In this document: piece by piece, positions 1 to 7,126 of the stretch
Position numbering within the stretch: position 1 is the first letter of the stretch
Layout: every line of letters begins with the position of its first letter
Made by a program: the position numbers and the translations under genes
The notes under the pieces: model-generated
Seen by the model: the letters and a program-made list of their open reading frames with translations, nothing else
The model's database searches: none
Told to the model about the DNA's origin: nothing
Assembly: GCA_002345845.1 (NCBI GenBank)
Contig: DDWF01000118.1
Location: 34,280-78,484 of the forward strand
Direction: 5' to 3'
Length of the DNA stretch: 44,205 nucleotides
Source: Betaproteobacteria bacterium UBA2293
GTDB taxonomy: Bacteria > Pseudomonadota > Gammaproteobacteria > Burkholderiales > Rhodocyclaceae

Positions 1-836
1 CCGGCATCGACAACCCGCACGCCAACACCATCCTGATCAACCGCTCGGAAAAATTCGGCCTCGCCCAGTTGCACCAGTTGCGCGGCCGCGTCGGCCGTTC
101 GCACCACCAGGCCTACGCCTACCTGCTGGTGCAGGACGAAAAGGCGCTGACCAAGCAGGCGAAGATGCGCCTCGAAGCCATCCAGGCCATGGAAGAACTC
201 GGCTCCGGCTTCTTCCTCGCCATGCACGACCTGGAAATCCGCGGCGCTGGCGAGGTGCTCGGCGACAACCAGTCGGGCGAGATGCAGGAAGTCGGCTTCA
301 ACATGTACGCCGAGATGCTCAACCGCGCCGTCGCCCACCTGAAACAGGGCAAGGTCATCGACACCATTGACCTCACACAGCCGATCGGCGTCAGCGGCGA
401 GATCAACCTGCGCACCCCGGCCCTGCTGCCCGACGCCTATTGCCCCGACGTGCACGAACGTCTGACGCTGTACAAGCGCCTGGCCAACTGCGAAACCGCC
501 GAAGACATCGACGCCCTGCAGGAAGAACTGATCGACCGCTTCGGCGAACTGCCGCTGCAGGCCCAGTCGCTGCTCGCCACGCACCGCCTGCGCCTGCTGG
601 TCAAGCCGCTGCTGGTCGCCAAGCTCGACGCCACCAACGACCAGATCACCATCCAGTTCAGTCCGGAATTCACCAAGAATCCGCCCATCGAGCCGATCAA
701 GATCATCAACCTGATCCAGAAAAACCGCAGCTACAAGCTAGCCGGACAGGATAAAATTTCCCTCCTTCGCCACTGCCCGACCCTGAACGACAAGGTCGCC
801 GCAGTCAAAGACATGATTCGCCAGCTGAGTAACTGA
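1..836 (+). CDS. mfd: Transcription-repair coupling factor Mfd, C-terminal part
   Basis: This is the 3' end of mfd; the gene runs in from before the window and its reading frame is open from base 3. Mfd is an ATP-dependent DNA translocase that removes RNA polymerase stalled at lesions and recruits UvrA. The visible part begins inside the second helicase domain, including the motif QLRGRVGRS near residues 25-33 of the fragment, which is helicase motif VI of the RecG/Mfd group. It continues through the hinge (GAGEVLGDNQSGEMQEVGF) into the C-terminal TRCF domain that masks the UvrA-binding region. The stop is TGA at 834-836, and aroG starts two bases later, so the two genes are probably co-transcribed. 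Identity is well supported by the sequence; only the N-terminal part is missing. Confidence 0.95.
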   Translation, partial: GIDNPHANTILINRSEKFGLAQLHQLRGRVGRSHHQAYAYLLVQDEKALTKQAKMRLEAIQAMEELGSGFFLAMHDLEIRGAGEVLGDNQSGEMQEVGFNMYAEMLNRAVAHLKQGKVIDTIDLTQPIGVSGEINLRTPALLPDAYCPDVHERLTLYKRLANCETAEDIDALQEELIDRFGELPLQAQSLLATHRLRLLVKPLLVAKLDATNDQITIQFSPEFTKNPPIEPIKIINLIQKNRSYKLAGQDKISLLRHCPTLNDKVAAVKDMIRQLSN

Positions 837-838
837 CC

Positions 839-1906
839 ATGACCGCACACATCGAAAACATCAACGTAACCGCCTTCGACGAAATGCCGACGCCGGAAGA
901 AATCCATGCCCGTCTGCCGCTGTCGGCCAAGGCCGAGAAGACGGTCACCCACGGTCGCCACCTGCTGCGCAACATTCTCGACCGCAAGGATCACCGCCTG
1001 TTCGTCGTCGTCGGCCCGTGCTCCATCCACGACCCCGTCGCCGGCCTCGACTACGCCCGCCGCCTGAAGAAACTCTCCGAGGAAGTCGGCGACACGCTGC
1101 AACTGATCATGCGCGTCTACTTCGAGAAACCGCGCACCACCGTCGGCTGGAAGGGCTACATCAACGACCCGTACATGGACGACAGCTTCCGCATCGACGT
1201 CGGCATGGCCAAGGCCCGCGAATTCCTGCTGCAGGTCGCCGAAATCGGCCTGCCCACCGGCACCGAAGCGCTCGACCCCAACTCGCCGCAATACTACGGC
1301 GACCTCATCACCTGGACCGCCATCGGCGCCCGCACCACCGAATCGCAGACCCACCGCGAAATGTCCTCCGGGCTATCGACCCCGGTCGGCTTCAAGAACG
1401 GCACCAGCGGCGACCTCGGCGTCGCCGTCAACGCCATCCTCTCCGCCTCCAAGCCGCACTCCTTCCTCGGCCTGACCAGCCAGGGCCGCGTCGCCGTCGT
1501 CCGCACCAAGGGCAATAGCTACGGCCACATCGTCCTGCGCGGCGGCGACGGCCGGCCGAACTACGACACCGTCTCCATCGCCATGGTCGAACAGGCCCTC
1601 GACAAGGCCAAGCTGCCGCACAACATCGTCGTCGACTGCTCGCACGCCAACAGCTTCAAGAAGCCGGAACTGCAACCGCTGGTCATGGCCGACATCGTCA
1701 ACCAGGTCCGCCTCGGCAACAAATCGCTGCTCGGCGTGATGATCGAATCCAACATCGAAGCCGGCAACCAGTCCATCCCCGCCGATCTCAGCCAGTTGAA
1801 ATACGGCTGCTCGGTGACCGACGGCTGCGTCGACTGGAATACCACCGAGAAGATGATCCGCGATGCGGCGGTGCTGCTGCGGGATGTGCTGCCGGAACGG
1901 GTGTAA
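839..1906 (+). CDS. aroG: 3-deoxy-7-phosphoheptulonate (DAHP) synthase, class I
   Basis: DAHP synthase condenses phosphoenolpyruvate with erythrose 4-phosphate, the first step of the shikimate pathway, in the cytoplasm. The 355-residue length matches the feedback-regulated AroF/AroG/AroH family of about 350 residues. Visible hallmarks are GPCSIHD (the metal-ligand cysteine region), the phosphate-binding stretch MRVYFEKPRTTVGWKG, GARTTESQTHRE, VDCSHANSFK (metal-ligand histidine) and SNIEAGNQ (metal-ligand glutamate), followed by SVTDGCVDW (metal-ligand aspartate). The ATG lies two bases after the mfd stop, so translation may be coupled. Which aromatic amino acid inhibits the enzyme cannot be read from the sequence with confidence, so the symbol aroG is a family label rather than proof of phenylalanine sensitivity. 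A strong hairpin follows the gene. Confidence 0.93.
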   Translation: MTAHIENINVTAFDEMPTPEEIHARLPLSAKAEKTVTHGRHLLRNILDRKDHRLFVVVGPCSIHDPVAGLDYARRLKKLSEEVGDTLQLIMRVYFEKPRTTVGWKGYINDPYMDDSFRIDVGMAKAREFLLQVAEIGLPTGTEALDPNSPQYYGDLITWTAIGARTTESQTHREMSSGLSTPVGFKNGTSGDLGVAVNAILSASKPHSFLGLTSQGRVAVVRTKGNSYGHIVLRGGDGRPNYDTVSIAMVEQALDKAKLPHNIVVDCSHANSFKKPELQPLVMADIVNQVRLGNKSLLGVMIESNIEAGNQSIPADLSQLKYGCSVTDGCVDWNTTEKMIRDAAVLLRDVLPERV

Positions 1907-1964
1907 AAACGGGCGCCGGGGATACCAATTGATGGATAGCCGGCGCTATCCAGTATTGGAAATG

Positions 1965-2004
1965 AATGTCCAGATATGGCTATAAATTGCCGTATCTGGA
2001 CATT
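1965..2004 (+). terminator. Hairpin after aroG, probable terminator
   Basis: A stem of about 16 base pairs is visible. AATGTCCAGATATGGC at 1965-1980 pairs with GCCGTATCTGGACATT at 1989-2004, with one G-T wobble and an 8-base loop. It is followed by a T-rich but interrupted run (TTTTGATTT). A second short hairpin, GATAGC/GCTATC with a CGGC loop, lies at 1935-1950. The position just after aroG and just before the cassette island fits a rho-independent terminator of the mfd-aroG unit, although the T tract is imperfect. Confidence 0.6.
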
Positions 2005-2058
2005 TTGATTTGATGGCTGCTTCACGTTATGCATCTTTGATGGTAGCGGAGTCTGATT

Positions 2059-2595
2059 TTGAAAAATAGAAAGTCACCTGTTGGCCAGTACATAATTGAA
2101 GGGATTGGTGATACGGATGACGCCTATGAGTATGTTGAAGAACTGCTCCCTCTGATTGGCGAGGTGGTTTTGTTTTTTAACTCATTGGAATCTGATATCG
2201 ACCACCTGATTTGCGAAGATATATCTGATAGAACCGATCGCAAGGGATTGCTGGTTCTTCATAACATGATGTATGGCACAAAGGTAGATTTGTACGAACG
2301 TTTTAAAAGTGAAGAACTTCGTATTTGCGGTTGGAGCTTGCCTTCATTTAACGATCTTATTTCTAATCTAAGAGAGTGCGGCACTCTTAGAAATCGGGTC
2401 GTACACGCCAACTGGCAATATACAAATGATGAAGGCTATACCCATGTTCGATTTAAAATGGGCAATGAAGGGTTGGAGCATGAACTTCTTCAATTCTCAG
2501 TTGAATCTCTTGAGCAAATAATCCAGAAAATTATTGATGCTAGAGAAGCTATTGAGAAATTTGAAGAAGAGCTACAGGAAAAGCACTATGAGTGA
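2059..2595 (+). CDS. HEPN-like protein, cassette-borne, putative ribonuclease
   Basis: An acidic, helix-rich protein of 178 residues encoded at much lower GC than its neighbours. I do not recognise a named family with certainty. The sequence LRNRVVHANW near residues 110-119 contains R111-N112-x3-H116, matching the RNxxxH signature of HEPN domains, many of which are metal-independent RNases in toxin or defence systems. The flanking helices (residues 22-50 and 150-176) would suit an all-alpha HEPN bundle. The start is TTG at 2059, chosen because GGAG at 2048-2051 sits 7 bases upstream and no ATG occurs until about residue 70. It is the only gene of cassette 1, without a visible antitoxin partner. 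RNase activity is inference; a non-catalytic HEPN role is possible. Confidence 0.65.
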   Translation: MKNRKSPVGQYIIEGIGDTDDAYEYVEELLPLIGEVVLFFNSLESDIDHLICEDISDRTDRKGLLVLHNMMYGTKVDLYERFKSEELRICGWSLPSFNDLISNLRECGTLRNRVVHANWQYTNDEGYTHVRFKMGNEGLEHELLQFSVESLEQIIQKIIDAREAIEKFEEELQEKHYE

Positions 2596-2630
2596 CAAAG
2601 GGATATCGAAAAAAGGCGAGAAAATAGAGA

Positions 2631-2721
2631 TGCATAACAAAGCCATCAACGATCAGCCCAACTGCGTTGGGCTTGGACCTTCGCTGCTACGCAGCTTCGG
2701 CCCGTTACAGCGGCGTTAGGT
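2631..2721 (+). repeat. attC recombination site of cassette 1
   Basis: A folded site of about 90 bases sits 35 bases after the HEPN gene. It starts with R'' TGCATAAC (2631-2638) and ends with R' GTTAGGT (2715-2721, fitting GTTRRRY). Inside are two perfect hairpins: AGCCCAAC/GTTGGGCT around a TGC loop, and GCTGC/GCAGC around TAC. The inner boxes CAACG and CGTTA form an imperfect L''/L' pair. This layout (short conserved ends, a variable palindromic middle) is that of integron attC sites. Recombination would fall between G2715 and T2716, which marks the boundary between cassettes 1 and 2. Confidence 0.75.
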
Positions 2722-2744
2722 ACCCAAAAATCACGAGGATCACC

Positions 2745-3146
2745 ATGCTCGAATTTGTCATTGAGAAACTCATCGCATTACTTGGCCCAATTGCAACCCT
2801 CTCCAAAGAGAAGCGAGAGTTGAAAGACAACGCATTGCACTCTGTAGTGACAGCTCTTCGAGAAACACAGCTGTATTACCGCGATCTTGGAAAGGGCAAG
2901 GATCGCAGCATGGATATAGAAGCTAAATTGGCGAAATATTGGTCTGCCGCAGCGATTCCTTTAAGGCACATCGACGAGGAACTCGCCATGGCCTGCGAGC
3001 ACAAAGCCGAATATTGGGTGAACCCGGAGCAATGGTCTGACGAAGAAATTGTCAGGCTTGGCATCAAGCTCGAAGACGTTGAGCAGGCATATCGCAATAT
3101 TGCAATGCCAAAGTTCTCAAAAGCCGGACGTGTAGCCCGTACCTAA
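2745..3146 (+). CDS. Hypothetical protein of cassette 2
   Basis: A 133-residue protein I do not recognise. ATG at 2745 is preferred over upstream in-frame codons because GAGG lies 6 bases before it and because upstream codons fall inside the attC site. The first 15 residues (MLEFVIEKLIALLGP) are hydrophobic with scattered charges and could form an amphipathic or membrane-associated helix. The rest is charged and helical, with a conserved-looking segment ETQLYYRDLGKGK near residue 40. No catalytic motif is visible and there is no signal peptide cleavage site. The stop codon TAA (3144-3146) lies inside the R'' box of the following attC-like site, a compact arrangement typical of cassettes. Function unknown. 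Confidence 0.7.
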   Translation: MLEFVIEKLIALLGPIATLSKEKRELKDNALHSVVTALRETQLYYRDLGKGKDRSMDIEAKLAKYWSAAAIPLRHIDEELAMACEHKAEYWVNPEQWSDEEIVRLGIKLEDVEQAYRNIAMPKFSKAGRVART

Positions 3147-3219
3147 CATGGCGCTCAAGAATCCAAAGGGGTCAGAGTGATTTAGTTCGACAAGCAAAAA
3201 TCTCCAACCCCTTTTGAGC
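3139..3219 (+). repeat. Decayed attC site of cassette 2
   Basis: R'' GTACCTAAC (3139-3147) is the exact reverse complement of the cassette start GTTAGGTAC (2715-2723). Downstream, GCTCAA (3153-3158) and AAAGGGGT (3165-3172) face ACCCCTTT (3207-3214) and TTGAGC (3214-3219), giving an attC-like foldback with a small bulge. No GTTRRRY box follows, so the right end appears lost or degenerated before the tautomerase gene. Confidence 0.55.
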
Positions 3220-3263
3220 ACACTTGAACCATTCTTACCTGCTATAGCTACTGAAAAGACACC

Positions 3264-3467
3264 ATGCCCTACGTCAATATCAAGATCACAAAAGAAGGAG
3301 CAACCCCAGAGCAGAAGGCACGCCTGATCCAGGGCGTCACCCAACTTCTGGTCGACGTCCTTGGCAAGAACCCGAAAACTACCGTAGTCGTCATCGATGA
3401 GGTCGACACCGACAACTGGGGGGTTGGTGGCGAGTCGATCACCGTTCGCCGGGCGCGGGGGGAATAA
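3264..3467 (+). CDS. 4-oxalocrotonate tautomerase family protein
   Basis: A 67-residue protein of the 4-oxalocrotonate tautomerase family, small cytoplasmic enzymes that form oligomers and use the N-terminal proline, exposed after removal of Met, as the general base. The sequence begins MPYVNIKI, so the catalytic Pro1 is present. The segment ATPEQKARLIQGVTQLL is the family's first helix, and VVVIDEVDTDNWGVGG forms the second strand and the loop with the conserved glycine pair. Length agrees with the 60-75 residue family norm. No aromatic-degradation genes are nearby, so the natural substrate cannot be inferred and a 2-hydroxymuconate tautomerase name would be speculative. It lies between the cassette island and serB and may share a transcript with serB. 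Confidence 0.85.
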   Translation: MPYVNIKITKEGATPEQKARLIQGVTQLLVDVLGKNPKTTVVVIDEVDTDNWGVGGESITVRRARGE

Positions 3468-3565
3468 ACCCCTCTTGCTTCGTTTTTCCCGATAACAGCC
3501 AAACACACGAACCCTCGCCGCTCGGCCGGCGACATGCACGACAACCTGAACTCCGACAGCACACC

Positions 3566-4405
3566 ATGAACCTCATCATCCAGGGCGGCGCCCTCCCCAC
3601 CTTCCTTCTTGAACGACTCGTTGCCGCAACCGGCGCCAAGGCTGTCGAGCCCCGCCCACCGCAAGTGGTACGGCTGCGTGGGGCGAGCCGCACGGTCGAA
3701 TTCGAGGCGCTAATTCCGCTGATCGAAGCCGAGAAGCTGGACTGGGCTTTCGTGCAGGACAGCCACAAGCTGAGCGATTTCGGCCTGATCTGCTTCGATA
3801 TGGATTCGACGCTGATCACCATCGAGTGCATCGACGAACTGGCCGACTTCGCCGGCAAGAAGGCGGAGGTGTCGGCGGTGACCGAGGCGGCCATGCGCGG
3901 CGAGATCGACTATCGCGAAAGCCTGCGCCGGCGGCTGGCACTGCTGGCGGGCCTCGATGCCCGGGTGCTGGCGCGTGTTTTCGGTGAACGCCTGCTGCTT
4001 TCGCTGGGCGCCCGTGAACTGCTCGAAGCCTGCCAGAACGCGGGCCTGCGCACGGCGATCCTGTCCGGCGGCTTTACCTATTTCACCGAGCGCCTGCGCA
4101 TCGAACTCGGTTTCGATTTCGCCACCTCGAACGAGCTGGAGATTTCCGGCGGCAAGCTGACCGGCCGGGTGGTCGGCGATATCGTCGATGCAGCGGCCAA
4201 GGCGCACCACCTGTGCCGCCTGCGTGACGAACTGGGCCTGCGCCAGGATCAGGTGATCGCCGTCGGCGATGGCGCCAACGATCTGGCGATGATGGCCGAG
4301 GCTGGTCTCTCCGTGGCGTTCCAGGCCAAGCCGGCGACGCGTGCCAAGGCCGACGTGGCGATCAGCTTCGGCGGCCTGGATTCGCTGCTTAATCTATTCG
4401 ACTGA
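3566..4405 (+). CDS. serB: Phosphoserine phosphatase
   Basis: Hydrolyses O-phosphoserine to serine, the last step of the phosphorylated serine pathway; a cytoplasmic HAD-superfamily enzyme. The nucleophile motif I is FDMDSTL with Asp78 and Asp80. Motif II is ILSGGFTYF, a lysine follows in AAAKAHH, and the metal-binding motif III is VGDGANDLAMM. The cap helix with IECIDELADFAGK, typical of SerB, follows motif I. At 279 residues it is close to the bacterial SerB that carries a short N-terminal domain (here residues 1-70) before the HAD core. The serine produced feeds cysE, encoded further along in this window, although the two genes are not linked in an operon. A hairpin follows the stop. Confidence 0.94.
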   Translation: MNLIIQGGALPTFLLERLVAATGAKAVEPRPPQVVRLRGASRTVEFEALIPLIEAEKLDWAFVQDSHKLSDFGLICFDMDSTLITIECIDELADFAGKKAEVSAVTEAAMRGEIDYRESLRRRLALLAGLDARVLARVFGERLLLSLGARELLEACQNAGLRTAILSGGFTYFTERLRIELGFDFATSNELEISGGKLTGRVVGDIVDAAAKAHHLCRLRDELGLRQDQVIAVGDGANDLAMMAEAGLSVAFQAKPATRAKADVAISFGGLDSLLNLFD

Positions 4406-4473
4406 AAATAGCCCGTACTTGCACAAAGCCGGTGCATTCGTGCCCGGCAATGCCTGAAATAGTGGCGTAAAGA

Positions 4474-4507
4474 CACCGAAAACTCCTATCGGCGGGGGTT
4501 TTCGGTG
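4474..4507 (+). terminator. Hairpin after serB, probable terminator
   Basis: CACCGAAAAC (4474-4483) pairs perfectly with GTTTTCGGTG (4498-4507), and the stem is extended by CC/GG inside. The A-rich and T-rich parts lie within the stem rather than after it, so termination is plausible for either strand but not certain. It lies between serB and the CheW-domain gene. Confidence 0.5.
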
Positions 4508-4567
4508 CTCTTGCATGGGCACATGCCTTGCTTGTACCCCCTACACATTGGGTGGCAGGAGCATGCT

Positions 4568-7126
4568 ATGGCGAAATACAAGGGCATCGAGGTCAAGGAC
4601 AACGTGCGGGCGCTGCTGCCGCACATGCCGCTGATCGAGGAATACCGCGAACGCTTGCAGACGCTGCAGGCGGTCTGGGACAACCTCAACCTGCTCGGCC
4701 AGATGTCGGGCACCACGGCCGAAATCGGCCAGACGCGCGAAGCCTTCTCCAGCCTGACCGGCGACTTGCTGAACAATCTCGCCGAGCGGACGCTGGCCAA
4801 GCGCGAACAGGAAATGAAGGCGAAGTCGCAGGTGGCGATCGACATCCTGATCCGCAACCTGTTCGAGCGCACAGCCGATATCGGCTTTCTCAGCACCGAC
4901 GACGTGATCCGCCGTTTCGCCGCCCGGCCCGGCGAACCTTCTGCATTGCAGCAGCGTTTCCGCGAATACGTCCGCAAGTATTCGGTGTACGAGGATGTCG
5001 TGCTGCTCTCGCCGCAAGGTGAAATCCTGGTCCGCCTCGGGCCGGATGGCGGCAGCACGCACATCCGCGATGCCTGGGTGCGCGAAGCGCTGAGCACCCA
5101 GGCCGCCTACGTCGAGGCCTACTCCCCTTCCGCTCTCTTCCCCGAGCGCCCCCGGTCGCTGATCTACGCTTACCGGATCACCGCGCCGAGCGGCGAGACG
5201 CTCGGCGTGCTGGCCCTGTGCTTCCGTTTTGCCGATGAAATGCAGCGCATCTTTGCCGAGCTGTCGCAGGCCGACGATCCCGGGGTCATCGCCCTGCTCG
5301 ACGGCGACGGCCAGGTCATCGCCAGCAGCGACCGCTGGCAAATTCCGCTCGGCGCCGAACTGAGCCTGCCTTCCAACGCGTTGCAGCGCCTGCGCTTTGC
5401 CGGCCGCAGCTACCTGGCTTTTGCCAGCGACACCCAGGGCTACCAGGGTTACCTCGGCCCCGGCTGGCGCGGCCTGGTGATGATGCCGGTCGCCCAGGCC
5501 TTTGAAACCCAGGCCGACAACCAGCTCGATGACATCGCGCCCAGCCTGGTCGCTTCGGCCATCTCGGGCGGCCGCGCCTTTCCCGAAGCGCTGCAGGCCA
5601 TTCCGCACCAGGCCGCGGCCATCCAGCGCGACCTGAGCCGGGCGGTGTGGAACGGCACGGTCCGCCAGAGCGTGTCGTCGGCTTCGATCAATGCCAGCTT
5701 TTCCAAGATCCTGCTGTGGGAGATCAGCCGCATCGGCATGAGCATGCGCGAGGTTTTTTCCAGTTCGATCGGCAACCTGCAGGCCACGGTGCTCTCCTCG
5801 GTGCTGGCCGACAGCCAGTTCCTCGCCGCGCTGGCCATCGACATCATGGACCGCAATCTCTACGAGCGCGCCAACGACTGCCGCTGGTGGGCCCTCGACG
5901 CGAGCATTCGCCGGCTGATGGAAACGGGCCAGGAAGACAAGCGCCAGGCGGGCCTGGAAACGGTGATCCGCTACATCAACCGCCTGTACACCGTGTACGA
6001 CAACATCGTGCTCTTCGATACGGCCGGCCAGGTCTGCGCCGTTGCCAATCCAGCCTATGCCGAACTGGTCGGCAGCAAGCTCGACGAACCCTGGGTCGCG
6101 GCCTGCCTCGGACTGCGCGACAGCCAGAGCTACACGGTCTCCGGTTTCACGCGCACCGGCCTGTATGCCGGGCGACCGACCTATGTCTATCTGGCGGCGC
6201 TGCGCTCGGCCGATGACAATCGCGTCACCGGCGGCATCGCCATCGTCTTCGATGCCGAGCCGCAATTTGCCGCCATGCTGCGCGATGCGCTGCCCAGGGA
6301 GGCCAGCGGCGAGGCCGTCGCCGACAGTTTTGCGGTTTTTGTCGATGGTCAATCGACAATCATCGCCGCGAGTCACAGTGCTTATCCGGTCGGCAGCACC
6401 CTGGCGCTCCCCGGCGAACTCCTGAATCCGCCAGCCACTGGCTGCTCTCGTTTGATCAACCTGAATGGCCAGGTGATGGCCGCCGGCGCCCGACGCTCAT
6501 CGGGTTATCGCGAGTACAAGGGGGCTGAGGACGACTACCGCAACGACGTCACTGCAGTCGTTTTCGTGCCGCTGGGCGAATACCGGCCGGAAGCCGGCCT
6601 CTGCTGTACCGGTGGCGAGGTGGCCAGCCGGCGCTCGGTCATCCCCGCCGGGATTTCCAGTCGGGAAATCGCCACCTTCCATCTCGCCGGCCACTGGCTT
6701 GGCCTACCGGTCGGCGATGTGGTCGAGGCGATCGAAGCCAACGGTGCCGCCCGCCTGGCGAATGCGCCGAAAGAGGTGTACGGCGCCCTGATTTATGGCA
6801 ACGCATCGCTGCCCATCTACAACCTGCACGCCGCACTTGGCCTGGGCGATCCGGCCGGCGCCGAGGGCGGCCGCCAGGTGGTGGTCGTGCGTGGCGAAAA
6901 CGGGGCCAATTTCGGCATTCTGGTCGATAGCCTGGGCGAGGTTCTCGAAGTGCCGAGTGCCGACATTGAAGATCTGTCCAACATCTACGTCGGCATCGCC
7001 GCGGTGCTCGCCTCGGTGGTCAAGACCACGCCGCAAAACGGTGGCGGCATGCTGGTCTTGCTCTCGGTTGGCAGCATGAGCCAGCATCTGCACGGCAAGC
7101 CGATACCGGCGGCGCTGACCGACTAG
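4568..7126 (+). CDS. Soluble twin-sensor protein with C-terminal CheW domain
   Basis: An 852-residue protein with no convincing signal peptide or transmembrane segment. Start ATG at 4568 follows GGAG with good spacing; 21 further in-frame codons upstream are unlikely to be used. The C-terminal part (about 695-842) is a CheW domain: ATFHLAGHWLGLPVGDVVE, the ALIYGNASLPIYNL core and FGILVDSLGEVLEV. CheW domains dock to chemoreceptors and CheA. Residues about 88-310 and 421-670 look like two related Cache-type sensor modules. Each opens with a helix containing DI(L/M)xRNLxER, then an IRR motif, then YxVY(D/E)(D/N)(I/V)VL. This suggests internal duplication. Residues 45-85 are polar and helical, like a linker or coiled coil. 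The role is inferred: a cytoplasmic sensor that couples two ligand-binding modules to a chemotaxis array. No cheA or mcp gene is nearby. Its stop overlaps that of the convergent SulP gene. Confidence 0.8.
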   Translation: MAKYKGIEVKDNVRALLPHMPLIEEYRERLQTLQAVWDNLNLLGQMSGTTAEIGQTREAFSSLTGDLLNNLAERTLAKREQEMKAKSQVAIDILIRNLFERTADIGFLSTDDVIRRFAARPGEPSALQQRFREYVRKYSVYEDVVLLSPQGEILVRLGPDGGSTHIRDAWVREALSTQAAYVEAYSPSALFPERPRSLIYAYRITAPSGETLGVLALCFRFADEMQRIFAELSQADDPGVIALLDGDGQVIASSDRWQIPLGAELSLPSNALQRLRFAGRSYLAFASDTQGYQGYLGPGWRGLVMMPVAQAFETQADNQLDDIAPSLVASAISGGRAFPEALQAIPHQAAAIQRDLSRAVWNGTVRQSVSSASINASFSKILLWEISRIGMSMREVFSSSIGNLQATVLSSVLADSQFLAALAIDIMDRNLYERANDCRWWALDASIRRLMETGQEDKRQAGLETVIRYINRLYTVYDNIVLFDTAGQVCAVANPAYAELVGSKLDEPWVAACLGLRDSQSYTVSGFTRTGLYAGRPTYVYLAALRSADDNRVTGGIAIVFDAEPQFAAMLRDALPREASGEAVADSFAVFVDGQSTIIAASHSAYPVGSTLALPGELLNPPATGCSRLINLNGQVMAAGARRSSGYREYKGAEDDYRNDVTAVVFVPLGEYRPEAGLCCTGGEVASRRSVIPAGISSREIATFHLAGHWLGLPVGDVVEAIEANGAARLANAPKEVYGALIYGNASLPIYNLHAALGLGDPAGAEGGRQVVVVRGENGANFGILVDSLGEVLEVPSADIEDLSNIYVGIAAVLASVVKTTPQNGGGMLVLLSVGSMSQHLHGKPIPAALTD

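Larger units (their letters stand above)
2026..3235 (+). mobile_element. Two-cassette integron-like island without an integrase
   Basis: This AT-rich segment breaks the GC-rich chromosome between aroG and the tautomerase gene and has the architecture of two consecutive integron gene cassettes. Each cassette should begin with a TTRRRY-type half that is complementary to the R'' box at the left end of its own attC. That is what is seen. GTTATGCA at 2026-2033 is the reverse complement of TGCATAAC at 2631-2638. GTTAGGTAC at 2715-2723 is the reverse complement of GTACCTAAC at 3139-3147. Each unit holds a single gene on the plus strand. No integrase gene or attI is visible here, so it may be a cluster of attC sites lacking integrase, or an insertion at a secondary site. 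The right boundary is decayed, so the end coordinate is approximate. Confidence 0.72.

Noticed and set aside
1965..2004. Hairpin before the cassette island considered as an attC or a dif-like site.
   Set aside because: It lacks the GTTRRRY and RYYYAAC ends and the dif core, and its position after aroG fits a terminator better.
4541..6376. A 611-codon open frame on the minus strand across the CheW-domain gene.
   Set aside because: It mirrors a GC-rich gene whose third-base bias opens the reverse frame. It lacks a plausible start context and protein-like motifs, and the plus frame has clear CheW features.
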